A stretch of 64,000 nt of DNA from Antedon bifida (GCA_963402885.1 OY727095.1:28339001-28403000), one strand, 5' to 3'; positions 13,701 to 24,944 are shown, counted from the stretch's first letter. Notes: generated by a model from the letters alone, not told the origin. Program-made: numbers and translations.

Positions 13701-15579
13701 AGGGAGGAAAATGTTAGATTGGGCAGGTCAATACAGAATATATGAAGACTTCAATGTCATTCACACAATACAGGCAAGTATTCATGGTAAACTTGATTGC
13801 TGACTGACTAATTTGACTCATTAACTGATCCACTGACTATATGTTTAGGCCTACTCACTATTACTTTATGAAGCAATGACATGATGAAAGATTTCGATGT
13901 TGCCTGAGTGACCTACTGACTGACTTTGTAACGAACGAGGAGACTGATTAACTTGTTCACTGGCTCAACCTTTACGGAACTCATTTGACTGGTAACTGAC
14001 AGAGTTGACTCATTGACTGATCCACTGACTACATGTTTAGGCCTACTCAATTTTACTTTATGAAGCAACTGATTGACATGATGAAAGATTTCGATGTTGC
14101 CTGACTGACCTACTGACTGATTTTGTGACGAACGAGGAGACCGGTTAACTTGTTCACTGATTCAATTGTTACGAAACTTACTTGATTGCTGACTGACTGA
14201 GTTGACTTATTGTCTGACCTGTTGACTACATTTTTACTCACTAATGTACTTTTATGAAGCGACTGATTATTGTCATGATGAATAATTTACTGACTGACCC
14301 GTTGACTGATTTTCTGATGAACAAGGAGACTGATTGACTTCACTGACTCAATCGTTATGGAAATTATGTGATTTCTGTCTGGATGATGATGTGACTGAGT
14401 ATGTGATTAACTTTACTAACTCTACCTACCTAGTTTACTTAATAAGTCCGACTATTCGATGACATCTATCCACTGATTAACTGCAATCAATTATCTGATT
14501 GATTACCGGTACATAATACTCATTATAGATACCAGATTCAGCTCCAGGTGAAGCGGGACAAGTATACAATAAATGCTCTGGTGACAAGAATCTAGCCATT
14601 ACAGTGAACGTTGGTATGAGTAAGAAACAGGCATTAAGAGTATTAACTACACTGAAGTCTTATAAGATAGAAATACCAGTCACTGTGTTTGTGTTCAGTG
14701 AGTTTGCTGAAGAATGGCCGGAACTAGTCAAAGCTTGGGCAAAGGACTACACTATTGGTCTTCGTGGAAATCATCCATATCCAGCTGGACATTTTGAAAA
14801 GATGTCGCCAAATTGGATCAGAGAAGCTGTAGTTAGTTCTGAAATGCGTCTTCAAGAACTTAATTTAAAACCGATGTTTTATTCACCTGATGAAGACGGT
14901 GGTTCAGTTAAGGAACAGCTAAAGAACAGAGGATTCCGTATTATTAAACCTTCTGTTAACTTTCCGCCTCAATCAGGTAAGGCGTACTCCACCATAGGGC
15001 CTACTCACAGACGTAATGCACAGACAAAAGAAAGACATACACAATTGGTAGTACAGTATATAGCTACCATGGGTATAATTTTTCGTAAGGGTAATTAAAA
15101 TCGATGCGAAGGCGAATGTTTCAATAAGAAATTCTTTCTATGGTTTTTTATTTGTCAAGACCAACACTGGCAATTTTGACCATCTTTGTGCACACTGTTC
15201 ACGATCCTTCCGCACAAGAAAGAAAATACTTCTGCATGTTCGGCTGAAACACACAGATATACCCACCTATAGTCATCATGGGACACAATGAACAGCAAAA
15301 CAAGATTATAGTATTATTATTTGTATTACCAAGAATGTTTTTATACCGTATTTTACAGAACCATTACTGACTGTTGAGAATTACTACCGACACCGAGATG
15401 TTGCACGTATACCAAAGGCCCTGAGAATAATTTCAGAAAAGTTACAAACTTCTGATGGTGGAATACTTTGTCTAGATACAGACCTTCCTGATACTTACAT
15501 GAATCTTGTGTTTTTGCTGGATTATCTAGTTGAGAATTCTGATTATCATTTGGTATCGTTAAACCAATGCTTAGAGTAA
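10795..15579 (+). CDS. membrane-anchored FkbM methyltransferase-like protein fused to a degenerate NodB/CE4 domain
   Basis: Six exons: 10795-10964, 11741-12057, 12299-12599, 13617-13773, 14529-14976, 15359-15579. All phases join and give 1614 nt, 537 residues (555 if the Met at 10741 is used; I prefer 10795 because the paralogous exon at 60859 starts MTSE at the equivalent place). Residues about 12-28 form one hydrophobic anchor, suggesting a type II membrane protein. Residues about 60-305 match the FkbM methyltransferase family: ILLDCGGN (SAM site), FEIDERL, IPIVDLSKWI and ILKLDVEGAEF. Residues about 330-535 follow the NodB/CE4 fold in order (AITVNVGMSK, HPELVK-like EWPELVKAW, GNHPYPAGH, PMFYSPDEDG, GGILCLDTDLPDTY) but the metal-binding Asp pair and the terminal His-Asp are gone, so deacetylase activity is unlikely. 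Intron 4 has a GC donor. Exon 2 ends inside a MITE. Substrates are unknown; the joint presence of the two domains hints at glycan work. Confidence 0.85.
12025..12212. mobile_element. MITE at the exon 2 / intron 2 boundary of the FkbM/NodB gene
   Basis: A 188-bp element with 27-bp inverted ends (CCAATTTACACAGACGAGCG..., one mismatch between ends). Its left edge touches the last expected base of exon 2 (12024), and GTACGT, a good splice donor, follows its right edge. The only GT inside it that leaves the phase needed by exon 3 is at 12058 (GTAAAT), so 33 nt of the element are probably exonised. The element's own frame closes at 12081-12083 if no donor inside it is used. Confidence 0.8.
13085..13290 (+). 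mobile_element. tRNA-derived SINE in intron 3 of the FkbM/NodB gene
   Basis: The sequence contains a polymerase III B-box-like GGTTTAAATCC near 13171, preceded at normal spacing by an A-box-like TAGTTTGGTTG, and ends in an A-rich tail (about 13262-13286). This is the layout of a tRNA-derived SINE. The parent tRNA cannot be named by eye. Confidence 0.55.
13790..14345. repeat. tandem repeat of about 180 bp in intron 4
   Basis: Roughly three diverged copies of a unit that runs from CTGACTGACT-type quadruplet sequence through ACATGTTTAGGCCTACTCA, TTTATGAAGCAA and GACGAACGAGGAGAC. The quadruplet CTGA/TTGA recurs throughout, so the unit itself seems to have grown from a tetranucleotide repeat. Confidence 0.75.
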
Positions 15580-16432
15580 TGTGGAAGGGATATAATGTAC
15601 TGTATTGCAAACTTAATACATTAGTAATCTAAAATAATTTCGTCCGACTTCTAGGGTTTAATAATACACATACTTCTAAACATTTGAAACTTCCTGGTTA
15701 CTAGAATAGAATTAGAAATCTCGAAATGTTGAATTGCATATTTCATTTTAGGGCACTGGATAAATGAGATGATTTGTTTGAATAGTGTGCAGCTCAATGC
15801 AATATTTCATTGAATAACCAGATGTTCACATTATTTTGAATATATAATCAGTATCTTTTTAATATTATTTAAATTTCTGGTAATTGTTTGTAGCTCAATC
15901 AATTATAACACTATAAACCAGCGAGATAAGGACATTCCCGCAACAATAAATGAAGAGGATCATAATAACAATTATATTTATATAACAGTAATCTATATGT
16001 ATATATTCATCCACCAAATACATTCTCTCACACAACAAACTAGTCGGAATACATTCCAACTTTCGCCGATGAGCTATGCTCGACGCGATTATAAGATCAT
16101 GTTCCGAATATGAGCACTGTTTCTATAATTTGACAGTATGATTTATATATAATTTACACAGTGCTACGCAACACAATTGATTGACATATACACTATAATA
16201 AATATTATTTTAAAAACCGTTGGAAATTTAATTAAATAATTTAAAATACTGAAAGATGAGGGCGTATCAATTTGATCTCTGGTGCGCGTGCGTACAATTG
16301 AGGGACTAGTACTGTTCCGCCGTAACACCCCGAGTGTTTTAAAGAGTCGCTATCCTGAACAATACCATGAAAGCCCAGTGGTCTCACAGATCCTTATCGC
16401 TTCAAATTAATTAATTTTTTCAGTATATCACC
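15580..16432. other. 3' flank of the FkbM/NodB gene
   Basis: Non-coding sequence after the stop codon; AATAAA at about 15945 could serve as a polyadenylation signal. No other feature seen before the satellite. Confidence 0.35.
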
Positions 16433-17318
16433 GGGCGGTTTAGAATTAATGTTCTGTGCGCGAGTGCAACCAAAATGGGTATAGTAGCGCACAGTGATAA
16501 ACTAAATCCTATTTAATGTCACTGTGCACGAGTGCAACAGTAGCCCACAGTACTAAACTAAATCCTATTTATTATCACTGTGCTCAAGTACAACCTAAAT
16601 GAGTATGGTAGCGCACAATGCTAAACTAAATCCTATGTATTATCACTGTGCGCGAGTGCAACTAAAATGGGTATAGTAGCGCACAGTGCTAAACTGAATC
16701 CTATTTATTATCACTGTGCGCGAGTGCAACCAAATGGGTATAGTAGCGCACAGTGCTAAACTAAATCCTATTTATTATTACTGTGCTCAAGTGCAACTAA
16801 AATGTGTATAGTAGTGCACAATGCTTAACTAAATCCTATTTATTATCACTGTGCGCAACGAAAATAAGTATACTAGCGCACAGTGCTAAACTAAATCCTA
16901 TTTATTATCACTGCGCAAGTACAACCAAAATGGGTATGGTAGCGTATAGTGCTAAACTAGATCCTATTTATTATCACTGTGCTCAAGTACAACCAAAAAT
17001 GGGTATGGTAGCGCACAGTGCTAAACTAAATCCTATTCATTATCACTGTGCTCAAGTACAACCAAAAATGGGTATGGTAGCGCACAGTGCTAAACTAAAT
17101 CCTATTCATTATCACTGTGCGTGAGTGCAATTAAAATGGATATTGTAGCGCATAGTGCTAAAGTAAATCGTATGTATTATCACTGTCCTCAAGTACAACC
17201 AAAAAATGGGTATGGTAGCGCACAGTGCTAAACTAAATCCTATTCATTATCACTGTGCGCGAGTGCAACCAAAAGGGGTATGGTAGCACAAACTAAATCC
17301 TCTTTATTATCACTGTAT
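16433..17318. repeat. 69-bp satellite array, about 13 monomers
   Basis: The monomer carries GCGCACAGTGCTAAACTAAA and TATTATCACTGTGCGCGAG. GCGCACAGTG at one point and CACTGTGCGC at another are reverse complements, so each monomer junction can fold on itself. The period is mostly 69 bp, a multiple of three, which keeps a frame open from 16804 to 17124; that frame is a by-product of the period. Monomers differ by a few substitutions and small indels. Confidence 0.9.
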
Positions 17319-17342
17319 GTGGGTGGGTATCCACTGTTTCAG

Positions 17343-18357
17343 TTTGTGGCGTAAACACCACTTTTATTCATATTCATATTATCTTTCATATCATTATCAT
17401 CATATTATTATCATCAGTAACATTTTTGAATTAATTTTCTTACATTTTTCTATAAAAATGAAGTTTAAAAAGTTAATACAAAGACGTTTGCTCTAAATAA
17501 CCTTTTTTGTTTCCAAACATCGTTATAACATATTTACTTTCATTATACATGATCATTATCATCTATCTCGTTTTAAAATATGTTACACAGAAAGAACAAT
17601 TTTCCCTTTGCAGTCAGGGGGAAAATGGCAAAAGGTTTTCTACTTTCTAGGATTTTTATCAGATAATCTAGGCCTATATTGCTTTGACAACTCTTGTAAC
17701 ATGACCACAGTGCTGAATTTGACATTTTTCTTCACTGTTTGTGAGTATTTCATTTTCCTTTTTTTTTCATTTTAGAACCCTAGTTATACAATTTATTTAT
17801 ATACAAGATAAAACAAAAAATCTTACCTTCTTTTTTTCTCTTTTGTGGCGTAAACACCACTTTTATTTACATTCATATTATCTTTCATATCATAATTACA
17901 TAAAGTCATAACATCCTTCATCAGTAACATTTTTGAATTCTGTATTACCTCCTTTTTCATTAATTTTCCTTTATTTTTCTATAGTACACTTACAAAAGAA
18001 GTTTAAAAAGTTAATACAAAGACGTTTGCTCTAAATAACCTTTTTTGTTTCCAAACATCGTTCTAACATATTTACTTTCATTATACATGATCATTATCAT
18101 CTATCTCATTTAAAATATTTTACACAGAAAGAACAATTTTCCCTTTGCAGTCAGGGGGAAAATAGCAAAAGGTTTTCTAAATTCTAAGGACTTTTATCAG
18201 ATAATCATATTGTTTTTCAACTCTTGTAACATGACCACAGTGCATATTTAGACATTTTTTTCTCACTGTTTGTTAGTTCCATTTTTTAATTTCATTTTCT
18301 TATTCTTTTCATTTTAGAACCCTAATTATACAATTTATCACAATATACAAGATAAAC
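17343..18357. repeat. direct duplication of a ~500-bp unit
   Basis: Two copies (about 17343-17826 and 17841-18357) each begin GTGGCGTAAACACCACTTTTA and continue through GACGTTTGCTCTAAATAACC and CAGTCAGGGGGAAAAT to the same AT-rich end. They differ by substitutions and indels, so the duplication is not recent. No coding frame. Confidence 0.85.
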
Positions 18358-18608
18358 TAAATCGTATCGTAATAGATCGTAAGTACTCTTTTTGAAACCA
18401 AAATGACGTCCGTTTGATCATTGGTTGATTCGAAATCCATATTTACATACGGCCCGCCCTACATAGCCAAATACGGCATGATAACCTACGTCATTCAAAG
18501 CGATTTCTATACGCGTCTTACAAGTACAAATACCAGTACGTCTTTCCAGATGAACATTGTTGTTGAGTGTTCTTGGTTGGTTACTTAGTGTGTAAAAAAG
18601 TCACGTAC

Positions 18609-18714
18609 ATGAATAACGAATCGGTGGTCTATCACATCGACTCAAGAATCAGAAAAGAAGACATCGTCATGTTGTCGACGTTACTGATGGTACTTTTTAT
18701 TCCATTTGAACAAA
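18609..18714 (+). CDS. possible first exon with a signal peptide
   Basis: An open frame from ATG 18609 contains a second in-frame ATG at 18669 followed by LSTLLMVLFIPFEQ, which resembles a secretory signal, and then a donor (CAAA, then GTAAGT) at 18715. Exon phase would be 1. The stretch is less AT-rich than its flanks, as a promoter-proximal exon might be. No downstream exon was found; LINE fragments begin soon after. It could be an orphaned first exon or chance. Confidence 0.28.
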
Positions 18715-18839
18715 GTAAGTTTAAATTAGTTTTACATACAGTATGACTTTTACTGGATTAATTCGAATGTACAGTAGTAGGCTTAATTTGAACACTGCTA
18801 AACTTGTAACTATTTGAACAGTGGTGTAATAAGATTCTG

Positions 18840-21375
18840 AAAAACACAAAGTCGCAGGAGCTAAAATATGGAATAACTTACAAACTGAAATTAAATATTC
18901 TCCAATTACTTCATTTAAAGCTAGATATCGATCTCATTTCTTTTAAAAAACTAAACTTTTTTTTTCAATTCCTTGTATCTAAGACAGGACTACAAAGAAC
19001 CTTAAGCACATAAAAAACCACGGATTACTAAAATCCATTAAGCACAAATTATATTCTAATGTTGTTAAGTCATATTTTGAACCCACTTTATTTCTGGATT
19101 ATAAAAAGTACAAAAATACATTGATCAATTATTTTGAAAAATTGCAATTGCTAGACAAAACCAATATGGCTTTAAACAAAAGTTCAGTACTAAATTATAT
19201 TAAATTAATCTTGCTAATGATCTTCAATGATGTAGCTTCGAAAAGATAAAATTAAATTAAAAATACGTATTACGCTGTACAACTCACTGGTTAAAAGTAT
19301 TATTACTCTACAACTCCGAAACATGGGGACTCACAAAAGAAGAAGCACATAAACTTGACACATTTCACAGACAGCAACTTCGCAAAATTATAGGTATCAG
19401 GTTCCCAGACAAGATATCGAACATAAATTTATACAGAAGGACAGGAACAAAACCAATTTAGTTAGAAATAGTCGATGCAAGATGGAGACTATTGGGTCAC
19501 ATACTCAGACAAGACCCATGTACACCAGCTAAAAGAGCAATAAGCTATTATTTCAGAAACACTACCAATATAACATTTCGAGGAAGACCGAGAACCACCC
19601 TACCAATAACTCTCAGCAACGACCTACTCACCCTTTATAAGCAGAACACAATCAAATATCCCGGACAATTGAAAACAAAGAAAGACATCAAACAACTTAA
19701 ACAACTAGCCAATGAAAGATCTGATTGGAAGAAACTGGTAAAAGAGATATACGGAGCAGCCCAAGCGTAAATGTCGGCTGAATTTCCAGCGGAGAGGCAG
19801 TAATCATGATCATCAATGATCTTCAGTTCGATTGATTTATTTATTGATTTCAGCATGGATAAACGAAGTTTTATCCATGATTTCAATATCATTCGATACT
19901 ATGTTCCAAATGATCTCATATGGCATTGGAGGAAATAAAAAAAAAATTCTTAGCAGCAGGAAACAACTTATTTTATTAACCAACTATTTCTCAGATACAT
20001 TATTAACTGGAAAATTATTACTTTATGTTAAACCCCAAAAAATATATACTTTATTATACTTATATATAATTTGTTTTAGTTCAACATTACAGTTTTTAAT
20101 TTTCCAGTTAATTCTATTCCGAACCAAAAACTCCGTAAGTATTGGGATCCAGTCCAGTTTTAATATAATATATAATATAATTAATGATTTGCCAAATTAT
20201 TCAGATTTTTTACTTAAGGCTTTTTTGCAGATGATACCTATTTATTTCACTCCTTTTCTGGTGACTTTCTTGATTTATCTATAATTAATACAATATTAAA
20301 TGGTGCAATTACAATAAGTTTAATTAAAATAACACTAATTATATGGAATAACTTACAAACTGAAATTAAATATTCTCCAATTACTTCATTTAAAGCTAGA
20401 TATCGATCTCATTTCTTTTAAAAAACTAAACTTTTTTTTTCAATTTCTTGTATCTAAGACAGGACTACAAAGAACCTTAAGCACATAAAAAACCACGGAT
20501 TACTAAAATCCATTAAGCACAAATTATATTCTAATGTTGTTAAGTCATATTTTGAACCCACTTTATTTCTGGATTATTAAAAGTACAAAAATACATTGAT
20601 CAATTATTTTGAAAAATTGCAATTGCTAGACAAAACCAATATGGCTTTAAACAAAAGTTCAGTACTAAATTATATTAAATTAATCTTGCTAATGATCTTC
20701 AATGATGTAGCTTCGAGCGGAGAGGCAGTAATCATGATCATCAATGATCTTCAGTTCGATTGATTTATTTATTGATTTCAGCATGGATAAATGAAGTTTT
20801 ATCCATGATTTCAATATCATTCGATACTATGTTCCAAATGATCTCATATGGCATTGGAGGAAATAAAAAAAAAATTCTTAGCAGCAGGAAACAACTTATT
20901 TTATTAACCAACTATTTCTCAGATACATTATTAACTGGAAAATTATTACTTTTATGTTAAACCCCAAAAAATATATACTTTATTATACTTATATATAATT
21001 TGTTTTAGTTCAACATTACAGTTTTTAATTTTCCAGTTAATTCTATTCCGAACCAAAAACTCCGTAAGTATTGGGATCCAGTCCAGTTTTAATATAATAT
21101 ATAATATAATTAATGATTTGCCAAATTATTCAGATTTTTTACTTAAGGCTTTTTTGCAGATGATACCTATTTATTTCACTCCTTTTCTGGTGACTTTCTT
21201 GATTTATCTATAATTAATACAATATTAAATGGTGCAATTACAATAAGTTTAATTAAAATAACACTAATTATATGATTTTTCTACTCCAAAAATAAAGTTG
21301 TTAAAAAATGTTCTTTACCTATCAATAACGTTATATTTAAAGAAAGTATCTCTGTTAAATCTGTTATTTTTAGTT
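18840..21375 (+). mobile_element. decayed CR1/Rex-like LINE fragments, tandemly duplicated
   Basis: Around 18858-18950 a frame reads AKIWNNLQTEIKYSP, the usual C-terminal tail of jockey-superfamily reverse transcriptases. Near 20230 and again near 21160 another frame gives ADDTYLFHSF, the RT active-site box, and 21275 onward reads FFYSKNKVVKK. The block holds a tandem duplication: unit 1 is 18871-20345 and unit 2 is 20346-21274, joined at the short shared word ATATG. The reading frame is broken in many places. Confidence 0.75.
19227..19814 (+). mobile_element. 5'-truncated LINE inserted in the decayed LINE
   Basis: An 11-bp target duplication AATGATCTTCA flanks it (19216-19226 and 19815-19825). 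The interior reads the C-terminal part of a LINE ORF2: YNSETWGLTKEEAHKLDTFH, then LRKIIGIRFPDK, RWRLLGHILRQD and GRPRTTLPI, ending GAAQA with a short 3' UTR. One stop lies near 19460. In the second duplication unit only 41 bp of this insertion remain (20702-20742) between the same 11-bp repeats. Confidence 0.75.
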
Positions 21376-21394
21376 GTTTTGTTTTTTTTATTTT

Positions 21395-21510
21395 TATCTA
21401 CAACTCACTATGTCGGTCGGTTGGTTGGTTGGTCGGTCGGTTGGTCGGTAAACACGAACTTTAGTAGGCGACTTCAGCCATGTATATGGCCTTGTTGATA
21501 AACATGTATT
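21395..21510 (+). repeat. GGTC/GGTT tetranucleotide element, copy 1
   Basis: CTCACTATGTCGG is followed by a run of GGTT/GGTC quadruplets, then GGTAAACAC and a palindromic GCCATGTATATGGC. Two reverse-complement relatives occur at 35500-35610 and 37215-37335, so this is a dispersed family whose simple repeat is internal to the element. Confidence 0.7.
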
Positions 21511-22139
21511 ATAGTAGACCATTATAAATAACCATGTCTGTGAAAACGTTAACAAAAACCTGCGATCTTTTAAATTAAGACATTTTGTCCTAGAACAACC
21601 TTGGTAAATTAAATTATTCATTATCCCTTATTAACTTACATTAAATAACTGATATAGGTTTGGGAACATTTTAGAACACACACATCATCCTTGTTTTTTA
21701 ATTAAACCTTCATATCCAATCTATATCATGATAGAACACCTCATTCAAATTATTATTACTTTTTACCTATTATATAATATACAGGTGTTAATTTTTACTT
21801 ACGCAAACCTCGTATTAATTTAGGAAAATTCAGACTTCCATTTAAGCCCACTAGTCTGTTACCAAATTCAAAATGTTAGAAATATTTGTTTCAGAAGTAA
21901 CAAATTGTTTATTTACCATGAATATTTAAAACAACTTTGTATATTATAATATTGCTATATTATTTACTTCTTCTTTTTTTTCTGTAATTTACTACGTTCA
22001 AACAATTTCAACAACTCTACAATCCTTGATTTAACAGTTACAAGAATTAACTCTTAAAACTAAAGTATTATTAAAATTAATTTAAAAAGGGAAATCTAAC
22101 CACCTTTATTAAACGATAATTTTTTTCTTTTTTGGTAAT

Positions 22140-23323
22140 AAAACTTAATGATTGATTTATTTATTGATTTCAGCATGGGTAAAAAAACGTTTACACTCTT
22201 GTACACGATACAAAGTAAAGCAAAAGTAAAACTTCATTAATCCCTCACTGTGGGAAACAAGATGCTAGCAATTTAAGATATACATATATTAAAGTACAAT
22301 AAAATATAACAAATACAAAAGGTGAACATTTTCAACATTTAAAATTAGAAATACTAATGCTAGTTATGTTATAAAATCCACAATGTATTCTTGCTAGTAA
22401 CAGTATTCATAACATAAAAGAAGTTATAAAAAGTACAACGTTGTTATCGATGTTTTTTCAAACAAATAACTTAACCGGGTACAAACAAGGCGGGAATGTG
22501 GCAATTATTATTTGTTTTTACATCTTTATAGAAGAAAGTTTTAAAATTACAATAATATTTACCGACATGTGGATCCTTCTAAATACCAAGGCCTATATAA
22601 AATCATACTTTTATACCGATTTCCATTGCGTAAATTCTGTAGCGTATGTACTGTATTGTATTTACGCTGACATAATAACGGCAAATACAATGTTGCCGAC
22701 GCAATTATTAAAACATACATTTTCAACGTTGATGCCAAAATCAGGTTACAGTTATAATTTACTAGTATTATCACAGTTTCCCATCCAAAATTGAGATGAC
22801 ACACATGAAATGATAAATGTCATACTGTTGTTTTCAGTAACTGAATCTGGTTGGTGTCGATCATTTATGAGTCAACAACTTTTTATGTTTTTTTTTTATT
22901 TATTTTTTATTTAGTTAAAGATACTGCTTCAACACATCAACGGAATTCATAAGGGTTTGTTAAGGTTATTATAAAGTAATTTTCAAACTTGCCACTACTA
23001 ATTACAGTATTTAATTTTTCGACAACAAGCAGTATTCAACTTCTTTCACAGAAAATGTCAGAAAAATGGGATACAAACTTTGAATGCAGATGGTGGATCT
23101 GTTAAATCTTTTACTTTACCATCATTAAAAAAAACGAATGCGTTTTAAGACAGAAGTGAACAGTAGTGGAATAATCGGTAGTTAAAGAAAACATCTTAAG
23201 AAGCAAATTTTCAACGCTCTGCACTTGCAAAGAAAGAGAGGGGTGAATTATATTCGAAGTAAGAACTGCTCAGTCCAAAATTAACATGCTGTGCCTACAT
23301 GTATGGTGGAAATATTTTTACGG
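22140..23323. other. AT-rich intergenic sequence
   Basis: No gene recognised. The segment GATTTATTTATTGATTTCAG near 22153 repeats the 5' part of the sequence at 19836 and 20761, so part of this block belongs to the same repeat family. A 117-codon open frame at 22441-22794 has no recognisable motif. Confidence 0.35.
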
Positions 23324-23356
23324 CACCAACTATTACATTAAATGTAATAGTTGGTG
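23324..23356. repeat. perfect hairpin with 16-bp arms
   Basis: CACCAACTATTACATT is followed after one base by its exact reverse complement. The centre is a single A, so as DNA it could form a small cruciform and as RNA a stem with a minimal loop. It may be the fused ends of a small foldback element. Confidence 0.85.
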
Positions 23357-23635
23357 TATGTACTTTGGATAGGAAACTCTGATCCAACTCCATATTTAGG
23401 ATGGGGTCGAATTATTAAACCCCAGACTCATTACAGACTTAAGAATCTCTTTTCTTTAAATATATATGAGATTGCAGTTATAATTAGATGCAGTTGCAGA
23501 AAATTAATTGCATGTTGTGAAGTGTGGTCGAATAACTTCAGATAACCATGATCTTAATCTGGATGTGTTAAATGTTAAACTTTCCTACGGTTTCTATATT
23601 TTCCCCTTAGAATAATGCCAATTGAGCAATTATTA

Positions 23636-24215
23636 ATATGTCGTCATAACTATCTTATGACATCATAGGTACATTATATGGTAATTTAAATATGCTAATT
23701 TGAAAGTTTAATATCACATTTATACCTACTCGCAATGCACTTAGGTGGTCTAAAATCAACCGTTAAGGAGATACGGAGCTTCAAAATGGTATAGTAAATA
23801 GTGGCCATTTTGAATTTATGCTAATTAAGCCACTTCCTGACGTCCGATTTTGGTAAACTTTGGAAATGATGTTCATTTCAACAAGGAGAACGTTAAGAAA
23901 CTTGTTTTCCTACAGTTCCTAAATTGTTCACATATAGTATGTCATTTAAGCAGTTATAACATGATATATGACGTCACAACTACCATATGACGTCATAGGT
24001 ACGTCATATGTGAATTTAAATATACTAATAATTAGAATGTTTAATATCACATTTATATCTACTCGTAATGCACTTAGGCGGTCTAAATCCAACCGTTAAT
24101 GATATATGGGGCTTCATAATAGCAAATGGCGGCCATTTTGAATTTATGCTAATTAACCCACTTCCCGATGTCCGATTTCGGTAAACTTTGGATATGATGT
24201 TCATTTGAACCATAT
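23636..24215. repeat. diverged tandem duplication, period about 329 bp
   Basis: Copy 1 is about 23636-23963 and copy 2 about 23964-24215 (incomplete). Shared blocks include CTACTCGCAATGCACTTAGG, GCCATTTTGAATTTATGC and GTAAACTTTGG. Copy 2 begins with two TGACGTCA octamers (23969, 23989). Confidence 0.8.
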
Positions 24216-24524
24216 TTACCAGGCAAAACAAAAAAAAATTCTGTTGCAATTTGTTCTAGGTTCACCCTATTTTTGACTTATCTTTACTGGACTAGTGATG
24301 ATAGGTGGGTAGTCCTGGGTAATTCAGCCGAACATGCCGAAGAAATATCTAAGTGGTAGGATCGTGTAGGCCTACAGACAAAGATGAACAACCGGTGTTG
24401 GTCTTAAGGTGCCTATATTTTGGTATCATTGTTTGATAGCTTTCCTCCATTTCGTACGTTTTGAGGTAGCTCTTCCCAAGTTTCAACATATTTTCTTCGT
24501 CGTCGCATGTCTTAGAACCGTATC

Positions 24525-24750
24525 CGGATATTCACCCCCTGGACATTTACCCCCCGGAAAACTACCCCCCGGACAACCACCACCTGGACTACCGGGGGGT
24601 AGTTGTCCGGAGGGTTGTTATCCTAAGGGGGTAGTTGTCCTAAGGGGGTAGTTGTCCATGGAGTAGTTGTCCGGGGGATAGTTGTCCTAAAGGGGTAGTT
24701 GTCCGGGTGGTAAACATCCGGGGGGTTACTGTCTAGGGGGTAGGTGTCCT
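24525..24750. repeat. G/C-rich minisatellite with a foldback switch
   Basis: The first part (to about 24590) repeats a C-rich unit (CCCCCCGGACAACTAC type) and the second part repeats the complementary G-rich unit GGGGGTAGTTGTCC with a two-base variable junction, about 18 bp each. The strand switch near 24593 makes a hairpin possible, and the runs of five or six G could form quadruplexes. It ends only a few bases from the stop codon of the PAN exon. Confidence 0.85.
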
Positions 24751-24757
24751 AGAACCC

Positions 24758-24944
24758 TTAGAACCACACACCAGATACCGTCTCCATGTGTTCCGGATCC
24801 GTGACGCTATCCCGATCAAACGTCACGCACTCTTGCGTATCAGCAGCGTACGTAAAAGCTAGGCAACGTGCGTCCATTTGACAAAACTGCATACACTCGT
24901 ATTGCGTCGCATTCAATTTTGCAAGCTCGTTTGTGTTAGGGTGT
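24758..24944 (-). CDS. PAN/apple-domain exon, partial gene
   Basis: After an acceptor (TTCTACAG on the minus strand, exon starting at 24944) an open frame of 61 codons shows the PAN/apple pattern: YECMQFCQMDARCLAFTY then CVTFDRD, with four regularly spaced cysteines. PAN/apple domains bind proteins or glycans in secreted and surface proteins. The frame ends in a stop at 24758, so this would be a last exon. No upstream exon was found; sequence 5' of it is a tandem duplication. It may be the end of a real gene or an isolated relic. Confidence 0.5.

Noticed and set aside
16804-17124. 106-residue repetitive protein
   Set aside because: The frame exists only because the satellite period is divisible by three; neighbouring monomers with indels break it, and there is no start or splice context.
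19832-20284. 150-residue frame, partly repeated at 20760
   Set aside because: It is the wrong frame of decayed LINE sequence; the RT active-site box ADDTYLF is in a different frame of the same DNA.
22441-22794. 117-residue plus-strand frame with hydrophobic stretches
   Set aside because: AT-rich sequence gives Ile/Tyr/Phe-rich frames by chance; there are no splice sites, motifs or related copy in the window.
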